A stretch of 64,000 nucleotides of DNA from JACMQX01 sp044225675. GTDB taxonomy: Bacteria > Pseudomonadota > Gammaproteobacteria > Burkholderiales > Burkholderiaceae_C. A program made the position numbers and the translations under genes. The stretch covers positions 62,001-126,000 of the forward strand of contig JBGAIH010000010.1 of assembly GCA_044225675.1 (NCBI GenBank). Reading direction: 5' to 3'. Below are positions 55,604 to 63,895 of the stretch, piece by piece. Each line of letters opens with the position of its first letter. The stretch's first letter is position 1. The notes beneath the pieces were generated by a model. The model was given only the letters and a program-made list of their open reading frames with translations. It had not been told where the DNA came from and searched no databases.

Positions 55604-56152
55604 TCAGGAGGCGCGGTAGAAGATGTAGTCGGCCTGGTACTTGACGATCTGCTTCTTGCCCATGGCGCCTGCGTCGCAGGTCGTGGCCGGGGCAACGCCG
55701 CCCTGGGTGGCCACGCGCTGGATGTAGGTTACGCCCTGCATGGCGCCGCTGCCCATGGCGGGGTTGCCCTTGACGAGCTGCAGCGGGATGCTGCCGGCCG
55801 CTGCGGGCGCCACCGCGACCTGGGCGCCGGTCAGCTTGGAGCCGTCGTTGCTTTCCCAGGTGGCGGGCGGGCCGTAGTACTTGCCGACCTGCTTGCCGCT
55901 GCGGTCCATCAGCTTGGCATCGGGGCCGACGAAGACCCATTCGTACTGGCCGGCCATGTTGGCCTTGGCGCGGCATTCGTAGGTGATCTCGCCCACGCCC
56001 ACGGTCTCGAGAGCGACCTTGTTGCCGGCGGGCACCATCACGGCGGCGGGCAGTCCGTCCTGCGAGAACGGCTTCATGGACATGGACGAGTTGCTGGCGC
56101 AGGCGGCGACGAGCGCGGTGGCCGAGAGGGCGAGGGCGGTGCGGAAGAACAT
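55604..56152 (-). CDS. DUF3455-family lipoprotein
   Basis: A 182-residue predicted lipoprotein: signal MFFRTALALSATALVAACAS with lipidation Cys18. The mature part has the DUF3455 pattern: VALETVGVGEITYECRAKAN, YEWVFVGPDAKLMDRSGKQV, GKYYGPPATWESNDGSKLTG and VTYIQRVATQGGVAPATTCD. Function unknown. The ATG at 56152 follows AAGGAGTCAGG. It is followed by the 55410-55442 terminator. Confidence 0.88.
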   Translation of the reverse strand: MFFRTALALSATALVAACASNSSMSMKPFSQDGLPAAVMVPAGNKVALETVGVGEITYECRAKANMAGQYEWVFVGPDAKLMDRSGKQVGKYYGPPATWESNDGSKLTGAQVAVAPAAAGSIPLQLVKGNPAMGSGAMQGVTYIQRVATQGGVAPATTCDAGAMGKKQIVKYQADYIFYRAS

Positions 56153-56394
56153 GATCCTGACTCCTTGTTGATGAGGTTTGCGCGGCGCCTGGAGGTGGCG
56201 TCGTCTCAAGCCTTACGACGGCTGCGGCGGGAGCGGATTCAGTTGGCCCTCCAAAGGAGTCAGGTATTGGTCAGTTGACGGCCCTCGACCGTCGGTGGCG
56301 GGCGAGCCAAGGGCGCCAACTGAGCCACGTGCGCCAAGTGCGCCAGGTGCAGGCACGGCGCAGGCGTTGCACCGGCGGCCTCGCTCGCCAGGCC

Positions 56395-57540
56395 TTACAT
56401 CGCCTTGAACAGGTGAGCGTAGAGGCGGCTGACGACGAGCCTGTCGGGCCGGCCGCGCAGCGTGAGCGTGACCTTGCCGGCTTCGTCGCGGGTGACGCTG
56501 TCGATCGCGGACGCGCGCACGACGGTGCCGCGGTGGATCTGCCAGAACGCGCCTTCGTCGAGCTGCGGCAGCAGTTCCTTGAGCGGTGTGCGGATGAGGT
56601 ATTCATGCGCGGCAGTGAGCACGCGCACGTATTTGTCGGCGGCCTCGAAGTAGAGCACCTCGTCCACCGGCACCATGCGGATGGCGCTGCCCACGCTGGC
56701 CTGGATCATGCGCAGCGGAGCGGCGGCACCGCCTGCGGACGCGCCGCGAGTCGACGTCGTGCCTGACGCCGCGCCGGACGCCGCGCCGGACGCCGCCGGG
56801 TCGTTGCCACCTTGCGTGAAGCGGGCCGCCGGCCCGCCCGCGAGTTGGTTTCCAGGTCCGCCTGCGAGTCCATTGCCCAGTCCACTCGCGAGTCCACCCG
56901 TCAGGCCGGCCGCCAGAAGTTGCCGCAACTGCGCGAGCGTGGCCTCCATGCCGTCCGGCAGCAGCGCGCCGGAGGCGGCCTGGGCCGTGCCGCCGAGGGC
57001 CGAACCGCCTGATGCAGCGGATGCAGCCGAGGCAGCCGCGCCGTCCGCGCGTTCCCGCCGCAGGGCCAGCAGGGCCTGCAGCTTGTCGATCGTCTTGCGC
57101 AGGCGGGCGGGCTGCACGGGCTTCATCACGTAGTCGACGGCGTGCGTCTCGAAGGCCTGCACCGCGTACTGGTCGTAGGCGGTGATGAACACCAGCGCCG
57201 GGAAGGGCCGCGCGCCCGGCCGCGTGTCCCAGGCGTCGGCCAGCTCGGCCGCGGCTTCGAGGCCGCTCATGCCGGGCATGCGGATGTCGAAGAACAGCAC
57301 CTCGGGCTGCAGCGCCAGGGCCTGTTCCACCGCAGCCGCGCCGTTGCCGACGGTCGCCAGCACGCGCAGGCCGGGCCAGGCTCGCAGCAGTTCGGTCTGC
57401 AGCGCGGCTGCCAGCAGGGGCTCGTCCTCGGCGATCAGCGCGGTGGCGGCTTCTGGTGGGGAGGCTGCAGGTGTGGCGGCTGTAGGTGTGGCGGCTGTAG
57501 GTTTGGCGGGTTCGGCTGGCCGGGATGAGCGTGCAGTCAT
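56395..57540 (-). CDS. LytTR-family response regulator
   Basis: Response regulator of a LytS/AlgZ-LytR/AlgR type system. The receiver domain (about residues 33-160) has the acidic pair IAEDEP, phosphoacceptor Asp in LFFDIRMPGMSGLEAA, FITAYDQYAVQAF and the Lys of DYVMKPVQPARL. A long Gly/Ala/Ser/Thr linker (about 165-275, GLTGGLASGLGNGLAGGPGN) leads to a C-terminal LytTR DNA-binding domain (VDEVLYFEAADKYVRVLTAA, HRGTVVRASAIDSV). The linker is much longer than usual, making 381 residues against ~250. It lies 10 nt after the kinase gene. Confidence 0.92.
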   Translation of the reverse strand: MTARSSRPAEPAKPTAATPTAATPAASPPEAATALIAEDEPLLAAALQTELLRAWPGLRVLATVGNGAAAVEQALALQPEVLFFDIRMPGMSGLEAAAELADAWDTRPGARPFPALVFITAYDQYAVQAFETHAVDYVMKPVQPARLRKTIDKLQALLALRRERADGAAASAASAASGGSALGGTAQAASGALLPDGMEATLAQLRQLLAAGLTGGLASGLGNGLAGGPGNQLAGGPAARFTQGGNDPAASGAASGAASGTTSTRGASAGGAAAPLRMIQASVGSAIRMVPVDEVLYFEAADKYVRVLTAAHEYLIRTPLKELLPQLDEGAFWQIHRGTVVRASAIDSVTRDEAGKVTLTLRGRPDRLVVSRLYAHLFKAM

Positions 57541-57550
57541 GTCAGCTTCC

Positions 57551-58690
57551 TCAGGCCGGGCAGGGCAGGCTGATGAGGCTGCGCGCCCCCTGGCCCGGCG
57601 CGCTGGTGAAAGCCAGGTTCGCAGCCGTGCCGTAGGCCGTGGACAGCCGCTCGCGCACCTGCGTCACGCCAAAGCCTCGGCCCGCACCGGCCTCGGGCAC
57701 GTTCGGGTCGAAGCCGACGCCGGTGTCGCTGACTTCGAGCATCAGCTGCGCGCCGTCACGCCAGGCGCGCACGTGGATGCTGCCGCCTTCGACCTTGGGC
57801 TCCAGGCCGTGCTTGATGCTGTTTTCCACCAGCGGCTGCAGCAGCAGCGGCGGCACGGTGCACTCGCGCAGCGCCTCGGGCAGCTCCAGCGCATAGGCCA
57901 GGCGCGGGCCCATGCGCACCTTCATGAGTTCGAGGTAGTCGCCCAGCCGGTCGATCTCGGCTGCCAGCGGGTGGCTTCCGGCGCGCGATGCGCTGAGCGT
58001 GGCCCGCAGGTAGTCGTTGAGCCGGTCGAGCATGTCGATGGCGGCGCCCGGGTCCACCATGATGAGCGCGCGCAGATTGGCCAGGGTGTTGAAGAGCATG
58101 TGCGGCTCCAGCTGCGTCTCCAGCAGCTTGAGCCGCGCTTCGGCGGCGTCGCGCTCGATCATGGCCAGCCGCGCCCGCAGCGCCTGGTCCTTGCCCTGGC
58201 TGTAGAAGAAGTAGATCGAGCCCAGGCCCACCGCCGCCGTCAGGACGACCGACGACATGAGGCGCTGGCCGCTGGCGCCGTAGCTGCTCCAGGTCGAGCA
58301 GCCGCAGTAGGCGTCGCCCAGCGTGGTGCCCACCACGAAGCCGATCGCGATGCCGACCGGCACGATGACGATGCCGCGCCAGCCTCGCGGCCAATACGTC
58401 TCGCCCGGACGGCGCAGCAGCAGACGGCCTCCGTCGACGATGACCCAGGTGGTCAGGCCGATGCCCAGCGAATAGGCCAGCTGGACGTCGAACGGGCGGC
58501 CCGTGGACAGTGCCAGCGACACCGCGATGACGCAGCAGATCACCGTCGTGATCAGCGCATGCCGCAGCAGGTGCAGCGCGCGGCTGCCGACGCTGGGCGG
58601 GGGCGGGGGCGGGCCGGCTTGGGGAGGCATCGGGCCGGTCGATGAGGAGGGGGCGAGTGTGGGCATGAGGCGGAGGTCCGACGGGAGCAT
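57551..58690 (-). CDS. LytS/AlgZ-type sensor histidine kinase
   Basis: Membrane histidine kinase of the His_kinase family, 379 residues from the ATG at 58690 (or 371 from 58666). A Pro-rich cytoplasmic start is followed by about four membrane helices (ALITTVICCVIAVSLALSTG, LAYSLGIGLTTWVIVDGGRL, GIVIVPVGIAIGFVVGTTLG). The conserved phosphoacceptor region is LLETQLEPHMLFNTLANLRA, then the ATPase domain with N box PLLLQPLVENSIKHGLEPKV and G box VSDTGVGFDPN. It is the partner of the LytTR regulator downstream. Confidence 0.93.
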   Translation of the reverse strand: MLPSDLRLMPTLAPSSSTGPMPPQAGPPPPPPSVGSRALHLLRHALITTVICCVIAVSLALSTGRPFDVQLAYSLGIGLTTWVIVDGGRLLLRRPGETYWPRGWRGIVIVPVGIAIGFVVGTTLGDAYCGCSTWSSYGASGQRLMSSVVLTAAVGLGSIYFFYSQGKDQALRARLAMIERDAAEARLKLLETQLEPHMLFNTLANLRALIMVDPGAAIDMLDRLNDYLRATLSASRAGSHPLAAEIDRLGDYLELMKVRMGPRLAYALELPEALRECTVPPLLLQPLVENSIKHGLEPKVEGGSIHVRAWRDGAQLMLEVSDTGVGFDPNVPEAGAGRGFGVTQVRERLSTAYGTAANLAFTSAPGQGARSLISLPCPA

Positions 58691-58776
58691 TGTGCGGCAA
58701 GGCGGCCTGTGCGGCGAGAAGGGGGCGAGAAGGGGGGCGGGAAGGGGGCGGGGTAGGGGCCTCGCCCGTCCGCGCC

Positions 58777-59055
58777 TCACCAGGCGTCGCGTTCCAGTGC
58801 GGCCCGCTCGCGTTCCACCAGGCGGCTGTGCAGGTTGCTCGTGATGCCGAGCACCACGGCGCCGTGGATCAGCAGGCCCAGCCCCCAGCCGAGGGCGGGA
58901 AACATCACCCAGTTGCGGCCGCCGGCTGCGGCGATGACTGCCAGGCCGAGGTTGACGGCGACGAAGACCAGGGCATGGATGTACCAGCCCATCTTGGCGC
59001 TGGCGCGGCGGCGCGCAAGGCGCTCGATCCGGTCGGGACGGGTGTCGGTGTTCAT
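58777..59055 (-). CDS. 2TM-domain protein
   Basis: A 92-residue membrane protein with two helices (IHALVFVAVNLGLAVIAAAG and ALGWGLGLLIHGAVVLGITS) and a C-terminal charged helix. This is the '2TM domain' layout, often found next to or fused to LytS-type kinases. It precedes the kinase on the same strand by about 85 nt. Function unknown; a role in sensing is possible. Confidence 0.88.
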   Translation of the reverse strand: MNTDTRPDRIERLARRRASAKMGWYIHALVFVAVNLGLAVIAAAGGRNWVMFPALGWGLGLLIHGAVVLGITSNLHSRLVERERAALERDAW

Positions 59056-59093
59056 GAGGGCATCCTTTCAGAAAGTGGGTTTCAGGAACCGGC

Positions 59094-59645
59094 TCAGCCC
59101 GCGACCACCGGCCCGGCGGTGCCGACGGGCTGCAGGGCCAGCCGCAGCAGGCGGCCGGCACGGGCTGCGAAAACGCCGCTGAAGGCGCCGTTGAGGGCCC
59201 CCACTGCGATGCTGAGGACCGGGTCGTGCGCCAGCGCCGGATGCATGGCCAGCGTCACGCCGATGGCGTACTTGAGGCAGAAGATGCCCATCATCAGCAC
59301 CAGCGGGACGACGCTGCCCGGCACGCTGAAGCGCTGGGCCACGGGGTCATAGGCGGGCGCCCGATGGGCCGGCGGCGCAGTGCGCAGCACCAGCGTGGCC
59401 GCGACGACGAAGGCCGTGATCCAGGCCAGCAGCACGGCCGGCGTGGCACCAAAGGCCGAGACCGTGCCGTAGATCGACAGGCCGGCCATGGCCAGCGGGA
59501 GCACGACGACGCGGCGCAGGCCCGGGCGGCTGGGCGTCATCTGCCGCAGGCCGAGCACCAGCAGTGCGATGAACAGGCCGAACACCCAGGGGGGCGTGTG
59601 GGCAAGGATCTGGCCGAAGCCGGAGAGGGAGAGCGGATCGAACAT
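59094..59645 (-). CDS. DUF6622-like membrane protein
   Basis: A 183-residue inner membrane protein. Helices include PPWVFGLFIALLVLGLRQMT, VVLPLAMAGLSIYGTVSAFG, AVLLAWITAFVVAATLVLRT and VVPLVLMMGIFCLKYAIGVT. The opening 'L...L..TP.WVF.L...L..LG..Q' is the feature by which I place it in DUF6622. It is part of a run of four or five minus-strand genes ending with the two-component system. Confidence 0.75.
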   Translation of the reverse strand: MFDPLSLSGFGQILAHTPPWVFGLFIALLVLGLRQMTPSRPGLRRVVVLPLAMAGLSIYGTVSAFGATPAVLLAWITAFVVAATLVLRTAPPAHRAPAYDPVAQRFSVPGSVVPLVLMMGIFCLKYAIGVTLAMHPALAHDPVLSIAVGALNGAFSGVFAARAGRLLRLALQPVGTAGPVVAG

Positions 59646-59739
59646 GGTGAGACTCCTGGTGGTGTGTGGATGAATGGGCGGAGAGGAAAGGGAAGGGGGC
59701 GCGTGGGTCGAAGCCGTCGGCCGATGGGCTCGGCTGCGT

Positions 59740-60150
59740 TCAGATCAGCCCGAGCTGGCCCCACAGCAGGCTGCCGATCAGGCGCTGGGGCAGCAGCGTG
59801 AAGAAGCCGGCAACGAGGCAGCCGCCGATGTACAGGCCCTGCATCGACTTGCGGTGGCCGCTGACGTCGCCGCGCGCCAGGCGCAGGAATGACAGCGTGA
59901 GCGTGCCGAAGGTCAGCGGAATCAGCAGGTGGATCGGACTGAAGCCGGCCAGGTTGGGCAGGTTGCCGCCGCGGATGAAGAAGGCCGAGCCGGCCGCGAT
60001 GATCATCAGCGTGACCCAGGCGTAGCCGAAGGCGCGGTGCAGCCGGGGCCGCTGGGTGGCGCCGCGCCGGGCCCAGAGCGCGACCGGGCCGGTGATGACG
60101 GCCAGGGTGGCGGCGGTGATGTGCACGGCGAGGACGGGGGTCATCTGCAT
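59740..60150 (-). CDS. DUF2306-family membrane protein
   Basis: A 136-residue membrane protein with four helices. Features are VHITAATLAVITGPVALWAR, RPRLHRAFGYAWVTLMIIAA, SPIHLLIPLTFGTLTLSFLR and the His-rich turn DVSGHRKSMQGLYIGG. Paired His residues on helices are typical of DUF2306 and could bind haem or metal. The start is the ATG at 60150 (60144 possible). First of the minus-strand run leading to the LytTR system. Confidence 0.85.
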   Translation of the reverse strand: MQMTPVLAVHITAATLAVITGPVALWARRGATQRPRLHRAFGYAWVTLMIIAAGSAFFIRGGNLPNLAGFSPIHLLIPLTFGTLTLSFLRLARGDVSGHRKSMQGLYIGGCLVAGFFTLLPQRLIGSLLWGQLGLI

Positions 60151-60257
60151 GGCGGCTCTCCTGGGTTCCTGGTGGCGATCTGATTGGGGGCGGTGGACGG
60201 TGGGTCGATGGGGGGACTGTGCCGGCCCACCTGCGCGGGCAACAGGCCCCGGAGACG

Positions 60258-60380
60258 GAATGCAGGGCCGGCGCCGCGAAATGCAGCCCGTGCGCGTGAA
60301 ATGCAGGGCCTGCCGGCGCGACATGCGGTCGGCCGGGCGTGAAATCCGGCCGGTCGGGTGCGAAATGCAGGCGGGCGGCC
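60258..60380. repeat. Degenerate ~21-bp tandem repeats
   Basis: The word GAAATGCAG or a one- to two-base variant begins at about 60258, 60278, 60298, 60320, 60341 and 60362, with GC-rich filler between. It fills much of the 300-bp gap between the divergent DUF2306 and uppP genes. No ORF in it looks real. It could carry a repeated regulator site or simply be a slippage array. Confidence 0.7.
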
Positions 60381-60450
60381 CCGCCGCCCCGGCCAGTCAG
60401 GTCCGGCCGGGGCGGCACGGCGATAATTCCGGCCACTTCAAGGAGCGTGC

Positions 60451-61275
60451 GTGGATATCGTTTTGCTGGCCAAGGCCGCGGTCATGGGCATCGTGGAAGG
60501 GCTGACCGAGTTTCTGCCGGTGTCGTCGACCGGCCACCTGATCCTGGCGGGCGCCCTGCTGGGCTTTGACGACGCCAAGGCCAAGGTCTTCGACATCGCG
60601 ATCCAGACCGGTGCCATCCTGGCGGTGGTCATCGTCTACTGGCAGAAGATCCGCGCCACGCTGGTGGCCCTGCCGACCGAGCGGCAGGCGCAGCGCTTCT
60701 CGCTCAACGTGCTGATCGCGTTCCTCCCGGCCGTGGTGCTGGGCCTGCTGCTGGGCAAGGCGATCAAGGCGCATCTGTTCACGCCTGTGGTGGTGGCCAG
60801 CACCTTCATCATCGGCGGCTTCATCATCCTGTGGGCCGAGCGGCGCCAGCAGACGGCGGTGCGCATCCATGAGGTCGACGAAATGACGCCGCTCGACGCG
60901 ATCAAGGTCGGGCTGGTGCAGTGCCTGGCCATGGTGCCCGGCACCAGCCGCAGCGGCGCGACCATCATCGGCGGCATGCTGCTGGGCCTGTCGCGCAAGG
61001 CGGCCACGGACTTTTCGTTCTACCTCGCCATTCCGACGCTGATCGGCGCGGGGGCCTACAGCCTCTACAAGGAGCGCGCGCTGCTGTCGATGGCCGACGT
61101 GCCGCTGTTCGGCGTGGGGCTGCTGTTCTCGTTCGTGAGCGCCTGGCTGTGCGTGCGCTGGCTGCTGCGCTATATCTCGACCCACAGCTTCGTGCCCTTT
61201 GCCTGGTACCGGATCGCGTTCGGCGTGGTCGTGCTCGCCACGGCCTGGAGCGGGCTGGTCACCTGGGCTGCCTGA
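60451..61275 (+). CDS. uppP: Undecaprenyl-diphosphatase
   Basis: Inner membrane phosphatase recycling undecaprenyl carrier lipid for peptidoglycan and LPS assembly; also gives bacitracin resistance. The GTG at 60451 follows AAGGAGCGT. The 274-residue protein has both signature boxes: AAVMGIVEGLTEFLPVSSTG near the N-terminus and MVPGTSRSGATIIGGMLLGL near residue 165, with about eight helices. Confidence 0.96.
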   Translation: MDIVLLAKAAVMGIVEGLTEFLPVSSTGHLILAGALLGFDDAKAKVFDIAIQTGAILAVVIVYWQKIRATLVALPTERQAQRFSLNVLIAFLPAVVLGLLLGKAIKAHLFTPVVVASTFIIGGFIILWAERRQQTAVRIHEVDEMTPLDAIKVGLVQCLAMVPGTSRSGATIIGGMLLGLSRKAATDFSFYLAIPTLIGAGAYSLYKERALLSMADVPLFGVGLLFSFVSAWLCVRWLLRYISTHSFVPFAWYRIAFGVVVLATAWSGLVTWAA

Positions 61276-61385
61276 GGGGCGCAGCGGCCCGCTCCGGTCC
61301 GACCGCAGCGCGGGGCGCGCGCCGACACCCTGTCGAGAATCCCTGCTTCATTTGGCGTTAACACCGCTTTCCCATAATGGCGGGT

Positions 61386-62078
61386 ATGGAAGTCACACTC
61401 AGCCAGAGCCCGGCAAAGGGCTGGATCGCACGGGTCGCACGCGGTGCCGCATGGGTGTTGGCGGCCGGCCTGATGACGGCCTGTGCCCTGCCTGTCACCA
61501 CCAAGGTCACCAACTTCAATGCCTGGCCGGCGGACGCCGCCGGCAGCGACTTCAGCTTCGGCCCCGGCGACGGCAAGGCCGGCGACCTGGAGCAGGCCAC
61601 CTATGAAAACTATGTCGGTGTGGAACTGCAGCGCCGGGGCCTCACGCTGGCCGCACCAGGGCGCACGGGACGCTTCATCGTGGACGTGACCACGGTGGCG
61701 AGCACGCGTCAGAAGACCTTTCTCGAACCCGTCTACCAGAACCAGCTGATCTACGTGCCGCCGTACCGCTACGGCACGGGCGACGTGTTCCCCGGTTACT
61801 GGGCGCCCGACCAGTTCGGCTCGCGCTACATCGGCGACCGCGAGGTCACGCGCACGGTGCAGGTCAGCCGCCTGAAGGTGCGCATTGCCGACACCCGCAC
61901 CGCCACGCCGCGCCCGCGCGCCGTGTTCGAGTCCACCGCCGTGTACGAGGGCGATATCGAGGACCTGCCCGACACCGTGCCCTATCTGGTGACGGCGGTG
62001 TTCGATGGCTTCCCCGGCCAGAACGGCCGTGTGCGCGTGATCAAGTTCGATCCGCGAACCGGCACCCCGCAGCGCTGA
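61386..62078 (+). CDS. DUF4136-family lipoprotein
   Basis: A 230-residue predicted lipoprotein: the signal AAWVLAAGLMTAC gives lipidation at Cys33. The mature protein carries the DUF4136 layout: TKVTNFNAWPADAAGSDFSF, YENYVGVELQRRGLTLA and a C-terminal VYEGDIEDLPDTVPYLVTAV. Function unknown; outer membrane location likely. The ATG at 61377 is an alternative start. Confidence 0.88.
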   Translation: MEVTLSQSPAKGWIARVARGAAWVLAAGLMTACALPVTTKVTNFNAWPADAAGSDFSFGPGDGKAGDLEQATYENYVGVELQRRGLTLAAPGRTGRFIVDVTTVASTRQKTFLEPVYQNQLIYVPPYRYGTGDVFPGYWAPDQFGSRYIGDREVTRTVQVSRLKVRIADTRTATPRPRAVFESTAVYEGDIEDLPDTVPYLVTAVFDGFPGQNGRVRVIKFDPRTGTPQR

Positions 62079-62153
62079 AGCGCTGACTGCTGTCCGCACC
62101 GCTTTCGCCTTCTTGTCTGGGGTGTAGGCCTTTTCCTGCTTTTCGGCCATTCG

Positions 62154-62175
62154 GCCCTGTCAATCCTGACAGGGC
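62154..62175. other. Stem-loop between DUF4136 and ACP genes
   Basis: A perfect 9-bp inverted repeat GCCCTGTCA / TGACAGGGC with a 4-base loop ATCC, 76 bp after the DUF4136 stop. There is no T-run after it on the plus strand, so it is not a classical terminator. It may still end transcription or be an operator for the ACP-ketosynthase pair. Confidence 0.5.
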
Positions 62176-62296
62176 TTAGGCAATTGCCCCCCTGTGGATT
62201 CACGGCTGCAACACGCATGATGTGTACGCGTCAACGCCAAGCAGTCCACAAGAACGCGTGACACGGGGAATCACAACGTTGAAAGGCAGGACCTTC

Positions 62297-62650
62297 ATGA
62301 AGACCGGAGACAAGCACGACATCGCGGACCGCATCGCGACGCTGATGTTCGATTACATGGCCATCGATCAGGCGACCACACTGGGCGGCGAGCCGCTGGC
62401 CGAACTGCTCGATTCTCTGAGCCTGCTGGAGATGCTCATGCTGGTGGAGCGCGAATGGTCGGTGACGCTGGATTTTGATGAAGCCACACGGACACCGGGT
62501 TTCGGCGTCCATGATCTCGCCGCAAGCGTACAAGCCGCGCTGGCCCGGCGCGAACGCTTCCCGATGCCGGCGCCTGGCTCCGTGCCGGCCCTTGCGTCCA
62601 GGCCCATGGCCGCCGCCTTGAATGTGGCAACGCTCCGGATCCCTGCATGA
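62297..62650 (+). CDS. Acyl carrier protein
   Basis: A 117-residue acyl carrier protein. The phosphopantetheine site is DSLSLLEMLMLVEREW with Ser40; helices around it fit the ACP fold (DKHDIADRIATLMFDYMAID before, HDLAASVQAALARRE after). A ~30-residue Ala/Pro C-terminal tail is extra. The start at 62297 has a weak RBS. Its stop overlaps the ketosynthase start (ATGA), so the two work together, probably in a specialised acyl-chain pathway rather than housekeeping fatty acid synthesis. Confidence 0.88.
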   Translation: MKTGDKHDIADRIATLMFDYMAIDQATTLGGEPLAELLDSLSLLEMLMLVEREWSVTLDFDEATRTPGFGVHDLAASVQAALARRERFPMPAPGSVPALASRPMAAALNVATLRIPA

Positions 62651-63870
62651 AGCCGCGCCGCGTGGTGGTGACCGGCATGGGGCTGATGTCGCCCCTGGGC
62701 TGCACACCCGAACGGTTCTTTGACAAGCTCATCGCCGGGCACACCGGTATCGGCCGCCATCCCGACCCGGCCATCCGGCAAGAGGTCGGTTGGGTGCGAG
62801 AGGAGGTGGGGGGCCATTTCACCAGGCTGCAACTGCTCGACCTCGACCGGCTGAGCCAGCTCGCGCTGATGGCCGCGCAGCAGGCACTGGACGCCGCAGC
62901 GCTGCCCCTGCCCCTGGGGGAGCAGGCAGGCGTGTTCTTCGGCACCGGGGCCGGCGGTGTCGAGACCCTGGAGCACGCGTTCGGAGGCTTCTTCGGCCGA
63001 CCCGACGAGCGCCAGAAGCTGCTGGCCATTCTGTCGGCCATGCCGCATGCGCCGGCCTCGCAGGTGGCGCTGCGGCATGGCGCGCTCGGCGAATGCCAGA
63101 CGTACTCGACGGCCTGCTCCTCATCGGCGGTGGCGATTGGCGAAGCCTTCCGGCGGATCCGCGACGGCTACCTCGATCTGGCGCTTGCGGGCGGCGGCGA
63201 GAGCATGATCACGCCGGCCGTGCTGTCGGGCTGGAACGACATGCGCGTGCTGTGCGACAGCCCCGCGCTGTCGCCGGGCACGGGCTGCCGGCCCTTCAGC
63301 GCCGACCGCAGCGGCTTCGCGCTGGCCGAGGGGGCCGGCTTCGTGGTGCTGGAGTCGCTCGACGGAGCGCGCGAGCGTGGCGCCCGGCCGCTGGCGGAGC
63401 TGGTGGCCTATGGCGTGAGCAATGACGGCAGCCACATGTCGCGGCCGCATCCGCGCGGGCAGGTGCAGGCGATGCGGCGCGCGCTGCACATGGCGGGCAT
63501 TGAACGGGAGTCCATCGGCTACCTCAATGCCAACGGCACGGCCACGCTGGCCGGCGACGTGGTGGAAACGCGCGCGATCAAGGAGGTGTTTGGCGACCAT
63601 GCCCACCAGCTGGCCGTGTCGTCCACCAAGTCGGCCCATGGCCACCTGATCGGCGCGGCCGGCGTGGTGGAGTTCATTGCCACGCTCATGGCGCTGGACC
63701 GCCAGGTGGCGCCGCCCACCACGCACTGGGCGATGCGCGACCCCGACTGCGACCTCGACTACGTGCCGGGCACTGGCCGGCCGATGGACGGCGTGAGCCA
63801 CATGATGTCCAACTCGTTTGCCTTTGGCGGCAACAACGTGAGCCTGATCCTGCGGCATCCCGACGCCTGA
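62647..63870 (+). CDS. Beta-ketoacyl-ACP synthase (FabF-like) with altered catalytic triad
   Basis: Condensing enzyme of the KAS I/II family, 407 residues. The nucleophile is Cys157 in TYSTACSSSAVAIGEAFRRI, and the second catalytic His (His333) and the structural Lys are present in TKSAHGHLIGAAG. The first catalytic His, normally in NAHGT(S/T)T, is Asn296 here (LNANGTATLAGD; codon AAC at 63532-63534). The Cys-Asn-His set is unusual; loss of that His should weaken decarboxylation unless Asn compensates. Pairing with a dedicated ACP suggests a secondary lipid, polyene or surface-acyl pathway continuing beyond the window. Confidence 0.92.
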   Translation: MKPRRVVVTGMGLMSPLGCTPERFFDKLIAGHTGIGRHPDPAIRQEVGWVREEVGGHFTRLQLLDLDRLSQLALMAAQQALDAAALPLPLGEQAGVFFGTGAGGVETLEHAFGGFFGRPDERQKLLAILSAMPHAPASQVALRHGALGECQTYSTACSSSAVAIGEAFRRIRDGYLDLALAGGGESMITPAVLSGWNDMRVLCDSPALSPGTGCRPFSADRSGFALAEGAGFVVLESLDGARERGARPLAELVAYGVSNDGSHMSRPHPRGQVQAMRRALHMAGIERESIGYLNANGTATLAGDVVETRAIKEVFGDHAHQLAVSSTKSAHGHLIGAAGVVEFIATLMALDRQVAPPTTHWAMRDPDCDLDYVPGTGRPMDGVSHMMSNSFAFGGNNVSLILRHPDA

Positions 63871-63895
63871 GGCATCGGGTTCTCGGATCAGGTGC

